A stretch of DNA of 64,000 nt from Caprimulgus europaeus (taxonomy: Eukaryota; Chordata; Aves; Caprimulgiformes; Caprimulgidae): the NCBI GenBank assembly GCA_907165065.1, contig OU015524.1:34229295-34293294 (forward strand), in the 5' to 3' direction. The notes under the pieces are model-generated. The model was not told the DNA's origin and did not search any database. It worked only from the letters and a program-made list of their open reading frames with translations. The translations under genes and the position numbers were made by a program. This document shows positions 39,101-50,047 of this stretch, piece after piece. Position 1 is the stretch's first letter, and each line of letters begins with the position of its first letter.

Positions 39101-42100
39101 GTGATGTCTCCATCCCCATCAATCCCTCCCTCTCCTAAGTGGAAAAGAGCAGACAATTACTAACATGGTCACAAAAGATCAGTACATGCAAGTTATCTAC
39201 TGTATTGAATCAATATTTAGTCAGAAGTTACACAGACCTGGATAGTGAACAAGCATTAACACATTCCCTTGTTCACCACTGAAGATGCTTGTTAATGTAG
39301 GAAAATTATTCAGATTGTGTGGTGAGGGCTAGACAAAGCCACACAATAACCATGCTCAAATGATGAGTTGTATATTAGCCTCAGCAAAAGATAAATCATT
39401 CACTGCTCTCCCCTGAGATGAGAACTGACTACATGACAACATAATATTCTCATCCAAGTAGGATTGACACAGAGCTGAATCTACTAAAAATGTGAAGTTC
39501 AATCTCACTGTACAGCTCACCTGTTAATAACATGTTTTTACAGACAAGGCAAAATTATTTACACTGTGCATTGGCAACCTCTACTAAGAATTCAAATCAT
39601 TCCAAAGACACACAATGCTCTATTTCCAAACACAATGTAATTTGGAATTTTAAAAAGCAACCCCAAAAAACCCCTGTGAACAAGTTTTGTCCCCAGGACA
39701 AAAGGGAGTAGGGAAAGGGAAATTGGGTTTGTGCCTGAATATTCCTACAGTTTTCCCATATGGTTCTTTTTCAAGAGAGGTACGTTGTACCCCAGGTTGG
39801 CGTTTTAGAAAGCTTATCTAAGGTGTATTCTAGAGCTCACCAATTCTAACTTAGAAGAAGTCTGAACTTCTACTTGGTATTAGTCCCTATAAATCTTCTG
39901 CAACTACAGCTTCTATTAACAGAACTGGAGGGCTAGAAAGCAGCAGAGATCAGGATGCATGATAGTGCTTTGATAACTACATTGCTCATCAATCATACTG
40001 TCAGTAAGTGAAGTGACGCTAGAATTTGTTGCCATTCCTCACAACACAAATGTCACAGCAGGCTACTTCCTTCCCATCACTGGAAGAGAGCTTGCACACA
40101 TCTCACTAGACTTTATAGCATAACAGACAGAAAGGGATCAAGAAAATACATCAAAGTCATTGGGCTATTCATTTCTCCAGGCATCTCCTTCTCTCCATAA
40201 GAACACCAGTTTGCAGTGAGTTATGAAGATCCAAACGCTGCAGCCATTAGAACAATGTGTTTATCTGCCTTGGTGCCCTTGCCATGAACCTTCTCTTTAA
40301 CAGATCTAATCCTAAAGTGCTAACCATTCTCTAAGAGTTCATGGCCAGGTGTCAAAAGTGGCAGTCAGTAAGAGTCAGACTGGTGGAGGGAAAGAAGAAA
40401 AACCTGTAATAATGGAACAATAAATCCTCTTCTCTACAAGGCAGCCACAGTCAAGTTTCCGTTATACAGTCTGAAATAAGAAGCAGAAATACTAGCAATC
40501 CTTGTATTCCCCTTCCTGTTCATAGAGGCTAAGCAGACAGAGGGCTCAAACATATCAACAAGCTTAAGAAGTTAGCATCCATGAGATGAGATGCAGCAAT
40601 TGTCTGTGTACACCTGCTCAGTCTGTCTCAAAGCAAAGCGAAACCTCTTAGCTTAAACCTCTCTGTATTAAGAAACTCATTTAGTCACAGTGATTCAGAC
40701 ACAGCCTCTAGCCCAAACCTGTTTTATTTATCTTTACTAAGAGCCCACAATCAATTACCAAAGCAGAGCTAAGGAGGTCTGATACAGAAGCATACTGCCA
40801 GTCAGGCAAGTAAGGTTTCTATCTCTGGCTCTGCTAACAGCTCTTTGGGCAAGTCGGGGGGCTGGAGCACTTCCCCTATGACGACAGACAGAGAGCTGAG
40901 GTTGTTTAGTGGAGCGAGGCTCCCAGAAGACCTTATAGCAGCTTTCCAGTACTTAAAAGGGGCCTACAGGAAAGATAGGGAGGGACCCTATTGGGGAATG
41001 TAGTGATAGGACAAGGAGTAACTGTTTTAAAATTAAAGAGGGTGGATTTAGATTAGATATTAGGAAGAAATTCTTTATTGTGAGGGTGGTGTGACACTGG
41101 AACAGGTTGCCCAGAGAAGCTGTGGCTGCCCCCTCCCTGGAAGTGTTTAAGGTCAGGTTGGAAGAGGCTTTGAGCAACCTGATCTAGTGGAAGGTGTCCC
41201 TGCTCATGGCAGGGGGGTTGGAACTAGATGATCTTTAAGGTCCCTTCCAACCCAGACCATTCTATGGTAAGTCATCTCTCTCAGTGTGTTTCAGGCTGAC
41301 ATCAGTGAAGTGGGAAAAATACTGTCATGCAACCTCAAAGCACTCTACAATTTTCAGATAAGCAAAGCTCTCAAGTATCAGCTATTATAATGGGACACAT
41401 TCCCAGGGCAGACTGGAAATAAGTGCAGAAATGTGACCTGATATACAAGCTCACCAATCTCAAGCCCCTTTTCAGATGACAGCCCCCTTCTACCTTGCAA
41501 AAGTGTTCCCTGTAAACAGGCTTCTCTTAGATCTCCATGCTGGTACCAGTACCAAACCTGCTCCTGATACAGAGGCTGCAGCATAAGAAAAAAAAACAGG
41601 TAATCCTCAGGCATGCACTACATACCATAATAAGGTTCAAAGAGCTCGCTGGAGGCAGAATAGAAGTCCTCTAGTTTAAAATCATTTGGTCCTTTCAAGG
41701 TCATGCCAAATCCTTTCGCGTGCCACTTCCGCCTCCACAAGACATACTCGGAGAAGCCTCCGGGACCAGCACACACATCAGCAAAGTAGAGCAGCTCTGC
41801 ATCTCGCTCCTTTACCAAGGGCCTCTGCAAAAGGAAACTGAGGAAATTCTACTGACCCAGTAACAGCTCCCATCAGTCCAGCCAGATACACCATAAACTG
41901 CACTACTGAGTCAGAGAAGTCTCCTTCACGCATCTGTTTTTTCCCAGCTAGCATCCTAAGGATTCTCCTTCCTTCCCACCCTCTCCATTCTCTGAGAAAA
42001 CACTGCTGTTTGAAAGCTAAAGAGAGGCCCTCACCCCATGGAAGTCCTTAGGGTTTGTAAACATGTAGTCAAAGACATGGTCCATATTTGCCATCTTCAT

Positions 42101-45100
42101 TGCAGCCCTGCAAACACATAAATAGGGAGCTATTAAGTTTCAACCTTGGCTCCCAAGGCTGCAAGTGGACATAAATGGGAAAGGGGTTACACTACCAGAA
42201 GTTCTGCAAACCTGTTCAGGAAGAAAACTCCACGGATCATCTCATATGGGTTAGACCTTGTTCGGGCTCGACGCATTTCTTCTCCATCCAGCTCATCAAA
42301 CACACTCTGCACAAACAGAAACAAAATTGAGCTGGGCCTGGCACAGGCTTCAGGGATAGGCAGGCATGAGCATTTCCTATCCTCAGCTGGACTAAGAAAG
42401 GGAGAGTGCTTTTATTCATCTCTTTGAAGGCTGAGGTGCAAAACAGGTTGCTGAACAGACAGTAACAACCAGAATTTGAGGTCATGGAGGTGAAAGAGGA
42501 CATTCTGAGCTCTTTCCAGTCACCTAAGTAAACTACTCAATCCTCTTCAATTATTTATTTCACTTGCTTCCCCAAAACTTCAGTTCCTCTCTAAAGAGGA
42601 GGACTCACCTTGCACTGCAGGACATTACGTAAAAGCTCTTCACTACAGAACTCTGTTTCATCTTCAATCACCATCTTCCTCTGGAACAGGACAAGAACAC
42701 AGGTAACAATTAGCAAACACAGTATCAATCATTTCAGAATGCAACCTGTAACAGTAATGGATGAAGGTTGCCAACCACATACTAGGCCATATTAGCAAAA
42801 GCATAGCCAGCAGACTAAGGAAGGATTCTCCCCTGTTAAGTATCTTGAGACCACGTTTCCACATCCAGTGGAATACCACACACCGCATCCTGTTTAGTAC
42901 TTCCCAGTACAAGACAGACATACTGGAGCAAGCCCAGCAAAAGGGCTGCCAAGATGATGAGGGTGCAGAAGCACCTGGTGTACGAGGAGGGACTGAGAAA
43001 ACAGTTTGTTCTGAATGGAGAAAGGGAGATCCTACTGCTGTCTACATGTACCTAATGGCAGGAAATAGAGAAGATTGAACTAGACTCTTAGAGATGGACA
43101 GCAATAGGACAGGAAACAATGGACACAAGCTGCAACACAAAAAATGCCAATTAGCCATACAGAATTTTGTGAACTGGGTTATCAAACACTGAAACAGATG
43201 CCCAAAAAGGCTGTGAAATATCTGTGATAGTCAAAACTCAACCAAACAAGGCCTTGAGCGACCTGATCTCGTTGGACCTGCTTAAGCAGAAAGCTGCACT
43301 AGCAATGTCCAAAGGTTCCCTCCAGTCTAGGTTATGCTACAACTCCTGGACAAGGCAGTTGTTTCAGGCCGAGCAGTCCTGTGTCATCTTAGGCTGGTAA
43401 GTGCCGAGATCTAAAAAATTACCTTCCCCACAGTCATCCACTCCTTCAGCTCCTGGGCATCAGGGATTTCTGTGGTACACTCAAGGCACCAGTCCACCTC
43501 CTCGTAGGCACTGGGCTGCAAACACAAGACATGGGAAGAGCCAAAGACAATTTGCTAGCAAAATATAACAAATAATTGCTCCCCAAAACTTTGCTTCCCA
43601 ATCCTAGCATAAGGGGTTATGCCATTACTTTAGGGCCAACCATAGTGGGTTTTTTTCCTAATCTAAAACATGCCTTATTTGTTTGGATTGAAAATTTAAA
43701 AAACAACAATAAAAAAATCCCATCACAAAAAACCCCACACTGCTTTCCTCTCATAAGAGGCTGGTAAATAATCAAGGCAAAGCAAAAGCCTAGTACTCTC
43801 AAGGTACATTTCAGAGATGCTGCAAAAGAGACAGTTGCCAAAGAAACACACTTCCTGATGGTGCTTTACACATCCTTTCTCCTTTTTCTTTCTGAAAGGC
43901 TCTCTCATTCCACAATTTAATTCAGGCTTCAGACAATTTTTATAATCTTGAGAAAGAATTATCTTAGCAGTTAAGATCAAGGTGATGCTACTCTTCCACA
44001 GAGAGCCTGCTAAGATCTACTGACCTTTTTACAGTTATTATAGTAGTATCATCCGCAAGGGTTAAATATACATAAGGCTTAACTAGAGTTAACTGTAGAA
44101 ACACACTGAAGAATTAGACCTAAACCAATGAGCCTACAGAACAGGTCTCAAATTCCCAGCTCTCAACAAATAACCTCTGATATTATTTTCAACTACTGAA
44201 AACAATTCAAAGAATGGAGAGCAAAGTACTATAACATGCATCGTCCATGACTTGACAAGCACTGCTGCCCCTGACACACAATGGCTGGGACCTTCCGGCT
44301 TTCTCTCCAGCTGCCAGATCCCTAGGATTCAGTGTTGTGGTTTGTTTTCTTCTTTTTAAATACAAACATACAGCAGCTATTTTGCAACAAATAATATCAA
44401 ACCCGGGCTTTACTTCCTTGACAACATCTATTTCTCAGTGTTCTTCCCTGTTGAAGAGCTTGACAAGACACAGAAACAGAACATCTGAGCATTTTCTTTA
44501 GGACTATTAAACACACTCAGAAAATATGTATTTTTTAAAATCACCTATGCAGGCATAAAAAAATAAATACAAAATAAAAATGGTAAACCCAAAAGAGCTT
44601 GATAATAATTTTCAATCACATTCACTACTGCAAACTCAGAAACAAATCCTACAGACCACAGGAGCAATCCATCTGAAACCAATTTTGTGCCAGAACATTA
44701 AAACATGAGACAGAAAACAAGTTTTGCCATGATGTTCTGGGACAAAATAAGGCCTGGGTCTACCCAGCAGAGCCACTTAATGGTAGCAAATTATACCAGA
44801 CAACACTAAACATCACTCTTGGAGGGCAAATCCTGAACACAGCAACAGAAAAGGGATTCAAACCAGGAAGTACTTACCTCTGGCTCATCCTGCCAATCAA
44901 TATTGAGCTCCCCATCAAATCCTTTGAGGGTCAGCCCAAAGCCTCTCCTTCCCTTCTGATTGGAGGCCTCAACAATATCCTTCCTGCCTTGGCCGTATTT
45001 TCCGAGACCTTCTCCTTCCCGGAAGCCCATCTTGGCCTATAAAGAAAGCAAAAGGAGCACACTGAGGCAAGGGGACATTTGTGTGCTACTGCTGAGGTCA

Positions 45101-48100
45101 AAGACTAGCAGGGAAAATGGCACATCACCCTAGAATGACTCGAAGGCATTGAGCATTTTTAATTTCAGCTGTGGCTTTCAGGACTTAATACTGAGTTCAC
45201 TTCACTGAGGCAGGACACACAAAAAAAAAAAGATCTGAAGAATGATGTTTTGAGATGACAGCAAATTACAAAAGGTTCAGTAACGCAGGAACAGCCTGCT
45301 CAGAGGGAGATGTAGTGGGCAGCCTGGAGCCATTCATCACAGTGTTCAGCAAGCATGGAAGGTTCATAAAACAAAAAATGCTGGCACAGGAAAAAATTCA
45401 TGTTGTGATGATATTCTTTGTTGTGAACATGCACTCACATACATTTCAAGCATCGGTTAAAACTTCACCTAAAACTCAGAGGAGGAATGCAAGACACTGC
45501 TCCTGAAATGCATTCCCATCTCTTAGGTTAAAAGAAATAGGTTTGTTAACTGCTGGTTTTTCAGGCTTTTCTCTTCATAAATTTTAGCAATAAGAGAACA
45601 ACAAAAAGCATGAATGCAGTCAATTTCACTCTCTCTAGTATGCATCTACAAGACAGTAAGTAAATGAAAGACTTAAAGATTAAGTATCACTTTGAATGAA
45701 TGTTATCCATATACTCCTTCCTGTGAGAAACATTATTCATTACCAATCTGCATAAGAAACAACACCAGAACGTCTGACATGTTTTACACAAAGGTACATG
45801 GTGTTTTCCCATTGCCTTCGCTACCTGGCTGTGAATCAGACCTTGAAATACTTACACTAAATGTGACAGCTGCTGAGCCTGTTATACAGCAGTCTTCTGA
45901 GGACAGAATTCTCAACATCTAGTAATCGAGGACTATTTTCCTTTTACTTATCTAATGCTACCAAATCATTCAGCCAGACTTGCTATCACACCAATCTTTC
46001 TATTCAAATTTATGAGGTCTTACAAACAAAAGTCTCCCAGGTTCAGTAGTAAAAGCTCCTGTGTTGTGGTGACTGAAAACACACATCCTAATTGGCTCAG
46101 GAGAGAACCCTCTACATCCTATTGCCTTTAAACTCAGGAACAAGCTGCCAAATCTGGGACTACCATGGGTCAACCATTTTCTGAGAACTTCCTAAGAGTA
46201 CTTTCTTCCCCACACTAACACTGTGCAATCAAGGGGTTGGTAATCACCTCAAAGTTTAGTTGTCACAGTCGTTATCATTCACAGCTCCCTGCCTCTCCAA
46301 GAAATTTCCGGCCCTACCTAAAGCAGAGTGGCTCTACTTGAAAGAAAAAGAAATACCTTAATAATTAAGGTAATAATTCCACAAGTGTATGCCAGCCAGC
46401 CTCCAAGACCAAACAAATTAACGTCAATCACAGAATTTGTTAAGGCCTTTCTTACAAGGCATTTGTTAACTCAAGCATTGCAAAGTAACACACAGTTAGG
46501 ACTCTCTTTTTTTCAAGCTCAGCAAGCTGCCTAACTCAGATTCTTCCCTTCACATTCACCTCTCTGCTCCTAGGCCTTGAACATGAATCAACTTTCTTTT
46601 TTAACAGATCCCCTTTAACCAAGCTCTCCCAGCCTCTCCCAATTGCTCAGTAGCTGGCTCAAAGAAGCAGAGAACCCTGCTACAATGAGGATCAGAATCA
46701 AAACCTCTTAAAACAGACTCTTCATTTTGCTCTCATCAGGTCATAGTAGTTTGGTCCAAAACTATTTTGACCTACCATGAGCTTTTGTGAGACACTGTTA
46801 TACATCGAGTAGCGAGATGAAGTACCCTCCACAAGAGAGTCTTGTTTGAACTCATTGCTGAAGACTGGTCTTTTTTCATCGCCCTCACTGTCAGACCCAC
46901 TGCTGCTACTGGAAGACTCTGAAAACAAAACAAAACAAAAAAAAAAGAGAAAAGTGAGTATGAAAATAAAAAGAAAATGGAAGAAAGACATCTCAGTATC
47001 ACATTAAGAACCATACAGTGTAACTCATTAAATCTTCTCAACATCTCAACACTCACATAGAGAGGACACTTCAATATCTCAAGTGTGCTATGGGAAGCAT
47101 GCAGGTGTAATATAAAAGATTCTGTGGAACCAACACCCGGTTATCTGCCCTTTTGTCTCAGAGACACACACAAGCTCTCTGAGCCAATAGATTCCAGACC
47201 CTGCAAAAGGGCCAGGCAAACCCCTATTACAGTGGCAGAGCAGGCCAGGGCATGACCACGACAGTACGCTGTGGTGTGCCTGACCCTTGCAATGATCCTG
47301 AGGAGCTGAGAAAGGCCACAGAGATTCTCTCCCAGGAATCATGGCAGTTACCAACACCTTGATAACACATACTGGATTTTCCTCAGTTTCCTACCTAACC
47401 ACAGGTGTAAACACATCCCTAACTTAACACAAATCCACATCAAGTACACAGGCATCTACCAAATGGCCAACACTGCAGAAAGAAGGGAGAGTTGAATCCC
47501 TCAGTCCCCATATTAAACTTCAGTTTGACTCCACTGCCCACCTCAGTAGCGAGGATCCACAAGTTCACTACAGCAAATGAGACAGTTTTTCACCTCTAGA
47601 GTTTACTGATGCATACAAAACCAAGTAAAAATAATGTCAGAAAACACCAATCTAGTTCAAAAATACCCTGACAGAGACAAAGGTTTGAGGAAGAAGTTAA
47701 TTCAGTCCACGGTTCAATCTGGGTAGCAAGTACCACCACACACAGCAGGCATTAAAAATAAACTTTTGTCACCTAAAACTGAAGCAGCAGAGCCTGTGCA
47801 GGCACCAAACAATGAAGCTGTCTATGCCCAGTTCCACCCTGGGATCTACTTGGGAAGAATCCAGGCCTGAGTGAGCTGTATAGTCCTCGCTGCTGCTGCT
47901 TTACAGTTGTGAGATGCCCAAACCTATTTGCTCTGGGCTGGATGTAACTGGGATCTGGGCAGGAACAGTAGTACTCATATCATCTGTCTCACGGCCTGCT
48001 CTGCACCACGTGGGTAGCGAGGGAGGCCCTACAACCCACCGAGTCCTTCCACTTCTCCTGTAGTAATATCACTAGGAAGATGAAGCAACAGCACAGATTT

Positions 48101-50043
48101 CCTTCCTGAAATTATAGCACCACACCACTCATATTAAAGGTAATGCTGTGGGGCAGGCCATACAGACTGCTGGAGCAGCAATCCACAGCAAGTGCAGCCA
48201 TGGGCTTCACTGGACATCTGCCTCTGGAGCCTCCTTTGTTCACAGAGCACTAGAAATCATTCTGTGCTACTTCGTACAACTATAAGTTGAACTACATAAG
48301 GTGCCCTGAGATAATGCAGAAAATTGTTGTTAATCTTTTTTCTGTTTATCACTTGAAAAGAAATTATATAACTCCATAGTAGTGTTAAAAAAATAGACAT
48401 TATAATTGTCTAGAAAGAAGGACTGAACTTCTCTTATGTTTTTCTGATTTAAGAAAAAAAACAGATTATATCTCTCCCAACTCATAGTTCTCTGTATTTT
48501 CCTGTTATGAAAAACTGAGCATGAGTGAAGTAACAAGAAACAACTGGAGAATTAGTAAAGAAAGGCCATTAAAAGAAAGTGAAGCAAAAATGAAAGATGC
48601 CACAGGGAAATATATCACTGTAGTTAAAACCCTTTCAATGTGTGCTCAATCCTTGTTGCTGAACTATCAGCTTTTAAGATTCAGGACTTGTGTCCCCACA
48701 TAACTAGATGCTAGAGTTTTAGAGTATCAACCTTTACAGCTTCCAGCTCCAAACAAGGAAGGCTGTGATTTAACTTGTGTTTGCAATATTACACATCCAT
48801 CTTGCTTTTCAAACGTCTGTCACACAAGTTACATTTCTCTTTTCTTCACAAAGTTCTTAGATATGAACAGGATCACAAAGGATTTGGCTTTAGGGTCATT
48901 TACTGCTTTCTGCTTCTCCAAAACACAGCTTCAATTAACTTTGCAGCCTGCTTTTGAATTGTTTCTTATTTTCCAGAGGATCACAATATGCCTCAAACAA
49001 AATACTCACTACACAGACTTCAAGAAAGTCCCTTCACAACTCTCCTTGCTTTTAACATTTTCTAGGCCAGGCTCAGCTGAGATCAGATCTCAAATCACTT
49101 CTTATGTGTTCAGGCCCTCACTAACACTTTGTGACCACAGGAAATCCCAAGACTCAGAAGTAGGAGGCATGACCGTGAAGCAACCTGAAGTACCATCCTG
49201 GGAGAGTTTAAAGTGCCCCGCAACCGCAACACCAATTGTGTACGGCACTCGCTTTATCTCTGGTACACCCGAGCTCCAGGTGAGAAAGCATGCTCTGACT
49301 TGAGAAAAAGTAGGTAATTAATTTAGCTATCTCGAACAGATTTTCTTTCTGAAACCAAACATCTGTGAGTCCCAACTTCCCCTTGACCCAAAAAATTACA
49401 CTGAGCCAGCAAAAGAGGCGGTGCTACAATGTAGGAGTCCCAGTAAACTTGCCCTTTGAATTCATGTCAGTTTCTCCCATCTGCAAAAATGTGTTAAGAT
49501 TACTGATTTTTTAAATTTTTTAAACAATGAGTGATTATGATTACCCACAATGCCTCACTACTGAAAGTTTCCAAAACAGAAATAACTGCTGTGACTGAAA
49601 AGATTAATGCTGCTCATACATTACAAGAATCTTTACAGCTCTGGACCATGCATTTGTCATCTACCTCAAGTTCTATTTTCAGTCTGAGTTAATATAATTC
49701 CCAGCCCAAACTGTTCACATGAGATTTTAAATAAGCTTAAAAAAATCCCCACACCAATACAGAGTTGTGAACAGAAACAACATAGGTTTTCTCTTAAAGA
49801 GAGAGTATGCCCTTGATGTTTGGGCTATCAGTTAGGATTTAGGAGATGTGGGTTCAATTCCTAGTTATTATTTAGATTCCCCACAGCAGCATATACCTTA
49901 TCTCCAACCTTACCTTGAGTAGTATGATTACTAAATTGAGTCTCATCATCTGAAGTAGAACTGAGGGTTAATCCCAAGTCTTCTATCCTCTTCTTCTGCT
50001 TCTTTTGCGGGCTGCTAAATTCAGGTTCTGTCCTTCTCTTCAT
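26999..50043 (-). CDS. CMTR1: CMTR1, cap-specific mRNA (nucleoside-2'-O-)methyltransferase 1 (complete)
   Basis: CMTR1 uses S-adenosylmethionine to methylate the ribose 2'-OH of the first transcribed nucleotide (cap1) of mRNA and snRNA in the nucleus. I recovered 23 coding exons whose phases all agree, 2496 nt including stop, 831 residues (human 835). In order: basic NLS near residues 2-19 (KRRTEPE, KKQKKR); a serine-rich acidic run at 45-58; G-patch about 87-135 ([14 protein letters not shown]), which in the family binds DHX15; RrmJ-type methyltransferase about 225-450 with the SAM loop D271-VCAGPGG and the catalytic residues K235 (AAMKMAN), D360 (FLMADG) and K400 (FVCKTFD), each four below the human numbers; a guanylyltransferase-like region about 555-725; and a WW domain about 752-785 lacking the second Trp. 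The start ATG lies four bases into exon 2. It is convergent with CCDC167 and tandem with RNF8. Human CMTR1 is also known as ISG95, an interferon-induced gene. Confidence 0.97.
27132..28863 (-). other. CMTR1: CMTR1 intron 23
   Basis: About 1.7 kb, donor CA|GTGAGT. It contains three copies of AATTAC[TA]GACAC between 27739 and 27873. No repeat or RNA gene recognised. Confidence 0.8.
28864..28972 (-). CDS. CMTR1: CMTR1 exon 23 (WW domain)
   Basis: Residues 752-788 in part: [17 protein letters not shown]... to SIAPF. This holds W754 and the FFFNK strand of the WW fold. The position of the second signature Trp is Y (ATYDLP), as in the human protein, where it is also non-Trp. Acceptor TTCTGCAAG. 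Confidence 0.95.
29388..29500 (-). CDS. CMTR1: CMTR1 exon 22
   Basis: Completes R714 and encodes 715-751 ([32 protein letters not shown]) plus one base of codon 752. C-terminal end of the guanylyltransferase-like region. Confidence 0.95.
30067..30114 (-). CDS. CMTR1: CMTR1 exon 21
   Basis: A 48-bp exon encoding R698-V713 ([15 protein letters not shown]). Acceptor TCTCCCCCAG, donor GAG|GTAAGT. Confidence 0.94.
30115..31891 (-). other. CMTR1: CMTR1 intron 20 with CR1
   Basis: About 1.8 kb between exons 20 and 21. It contains a CR1 fragment (31166-31490) and an A-rich run near 30145. Otherwise unremarkable. Confidence 0.8.
31166..31490 (-). repeat. CR1 LINE 3' fragment, sense to CMTR1
   Basis: Begins with the inverted tail CATAGAATCCTAGAATGG, then GGTTGGAAGGGACCTTAAAGATCATC, the CCATGAGCAGGGACACCTTCC block, CTTCTCTGGGCAACCTGTTC and AGAATTTCTTCCTCATATC. 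So the CR1 itself reads on the minus strand, the same strand as CMTR1. It is close in sequence to the copies at 40.9 and 53.1 kb, which are in the opposite orientation. Confidence 0.93.
31892..31960 (-). CDS. CMTR1: CMTR1 exon 20
   Basis: Completes R675 and encodes 676-697 ([22 protein letters not shown]) in two thirds of a guanylyltransferase-like subdomain, plus two bases of codon 698. Acceptor TTTTAATTCAG, donor CAG|GTGAGT. Confidence 0.94.
32588..32679 (-). CDS. CMTR1: CMTR1 exon 19
   Basis: Residues 645-674 ([20 protein letters not shown], then [10 protein letters not shown]) plus two bases of codon 675. Donor CAGAG|GTATGT. Confidence 0.95.
33391..33513 (-). CDS. CMTR1: CMTR1 exon 18
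   Basis: Residues 604-644, [15 protein letters not shown] to IVHELKGE. Part of the guanylyltransferase-like fold; no nucleotidyl-transfer KxDG motif is evident, as expected for CMTR1. Phase 0 at both ends. Confidence 0.95.
34019..34150 (-). CDS. CMTR1: CMTR1 exon 17
   Basis: Residues 560-603 ([34 protein letters not shown]). Phase 0 at both ends; donor GGG|GTGAGT. Confidence 0.95.
34325..34393 (-). CDS. CMTR1: CMTR1 exon 16
   Basis: Residues 537-559, [19 protein letters not shown] and ELIQ. This links the methyltransferase domain to the guanylyltransferase-like region. Donor CAG|GTGAGA. Confidence 0.95.
35054..35111 (-). CDS. CMTR1: CMTR1 exon 15
   Basis: Completes T517 and encodes 518-536 ([19 protein letters not shown]). 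The run of six G at the donor makes the exact base depend on GT; GGG|GTAAGT keeps the frame. Confidence 0.94.
36080..36136 (-). CDS. CMTR1: CMTR1 exon 14
   Basis: A 57-bp exon: completes N498, encodes 499-516 ([18 protein letters not shown]) plus two bases of codon 517. Acceptor CTCTTTCAG, donor CAC|GTGAGT. Confidence 0.93.
36547..36726 (-). CDS. CMTR1: CMTR1 exon 13
   Basis: Completes R438 and encodes 439-497 ([34 protein letters not shown]). C-terminal part of the methyltransferase domain. Donor AAAA|GTGAGT. Confidence 0.96.
37280..37412 (-). CDS. CMTR1: CMTR1 exon 12 (catalytic Lys)
   Basis: Residues 394-438 in part: [18 protein letters not shown]... to SRPANSER. K400 in FVCKTFD is the family catalytic lysine (human K404). 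Acceptor TTTTTTCCAG, donor GAGAG|GTGAGA. Confidence 0.96.
37413..38646 (-). other. CMTR1: CMTR1 intron 11
   Basis: About 1.2 kb, donor ACAG|GTATGT. No repeat or RNA gene recognised. Confidence 0.8.
38647..38743 (-). CDS. CMTR1: CMTR1 exon 11
   Basis: Residues 362-394 in part ([29 protein letters not shown]). The acceptor is TGTGCTTTAAAG with a poor pyrimidine tract; the frame and protein match make the junction secure. Confidence 0.94.
38852..38878 (+). repeat. (AAAC)n microsatellite
   Basis: A-run followed by about five AAAC units, in CMTR1 intron 10. Confidence 0.85.
39016..39134 (-). CDS. CMTR1: CMTR1 exon 10 (catalytic Asp)
   Basis: Residues 322-361: [17 protein letters not shown]... 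to HFLMADG. D360 is the catalytic aspartate (human D364). The donor is the weak GGG|GTTGGT, and the exon ends one codon after D360. Confidence 0.95.
39135..41625 (-). other. CMTR1: CMTR1 intron 9 with CR1
   Basis: About 2.5 kb, donor TATG|GTATGT. It contains the CR1 fragment at 40915-41265. The rest shows nothing I can name. Confidence 0.8.
40915..41265 (+). repeat. CR1 LINE 3' fragment, antisense to CMTR1
   Basis: Plus orientation: GGGGCCTACAGGAAAGATAG, TTAGGAAGAAATTCTTTATTG, GGAACAGGTTGCCCAGAGAAG, CTCATGGCAGGGGGGTTGG and GATGATCTTTAAGGTCCCTTCC, ending CCATTCTATGG. Confidence 0.95.
41626..41824 (-). CDS. CMTR1: CMTR1 exon 9 (SAM-binding motif)
   Basis: Residues 256-322 in part. It contains D271[11 protein letters not shown], the glycine-rich SAM loop, then [17 protein letters not shown] and SSELFEPYY. 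The longest coding exon (199 bp) and nearly identical to the mammalian sequence. Confidence 0.97.
42035..42107 (-). CDS. CMTR1: CMTR1 exon 8
   Basis: Completes R231 and encodes 232-255 ([24 protein letters not shown]). K235 corresponds to human K239 of the methyltransferase active site. Confidence 0.95.
42212..42306 (-). CDS. CMTR1: CMTR1 exon 7
   Basis: Residues 200-231 in part ([31 protein letters not shown]). Start of the methyltransferase domain. Donor ACAG|GTTTGC. Confidence 0.95.
42609..42680 (-). CDS. CMTR1: CMTR1 exon 6
   Basis: Residues 176-199 ([24 protein letters not shown]), phase 0 at both ends. Donor AAG|GTGAGT. Confidence 0.95.
42905..43335 (+). repeat. Old CR1 LINE fragment in CMTR1 intron 5
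   Basis: Diverged CR1 in plus orientation: CTGGAGCAAGCCCAGCAAAAGG (like GAGCGAGTCCAGCGAAGGG), TGTACGAGGAGGGACTGAG, CAATAGGACAGGAAACAATGG, then AAGGCCTTGAGCGACCTGAT and TCCCTCCAGTCTAGG. The boundaries are approximate. Confidence 0.75.
43423..43515 (-). CDS. CMTR1: CMTR1 exon 5
   Basis: Residues 145-175 ([31 protein letters not shown]), linking the G-patch to the methyltransferase. Phase 0 at both ends. Confidence 0.94.
43516..44877 (-). other. CMTR1: CMTR1 intron 4
   Basis: About 1.4 kb, A/T-rich, donor GAG|GTAAGT. Nothing recognised inside. Confidence 0.8.
44878..45036 (-). CDS. CMTR1: CMTR1 exon 4 (G-patch)
   Basis: Residues 92-144, beginning [17 protein letters not shown] and containing [15 protein letters not shown]. 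These glycines are the G-patch signature. Acceptor CTTTATAG, donor GAG|GTAAGT. Confidence 0.96.
45037..46775 (-). other. CMTR1: CMTR1 intron 3
   Basis: About 1.7 kb with an A-run near 45222. No repeat family or RNA gene recognised. Confidence 0.8.
46776..46918 (-). CDS. CMTR1: CMTR1 exon 3
   Basis: Residues 44-91: a run of six serines at 45-50, then [10 protein letters not shown] and [18 protein letters not shown] up to KLM. The (AAAAC)-rich plus-strand tract at 46922-46950 is its T-rich polypyrimidine tract. Donor ATG|GTAGGT. Confidence 0.95.
46919..49913 (-). other. CMTR1: CMTR1 intron 2
   Basis: About 3 kb, donor CAAG|GTAAGG. I see no CR1, LTR or RNA gene in it, only short A/T-rich runs. 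Confidence 0.75.
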
Positions 50044-50047
50044 TTTG
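49914..50047 (-). CDS. CMTR1: CMTR1 exon 2 (start codon)
   Basis: Four bases of 5' UTR (CAAA), the ATG at 50041-50043 and residues 1-43 plus one base. The N-terminus carries the nuclear localisation signal ([15 protein letters not shown]) and the conserved SSTSDDE. Acceptor TTTTTTCAG. Confidence 0.96.
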
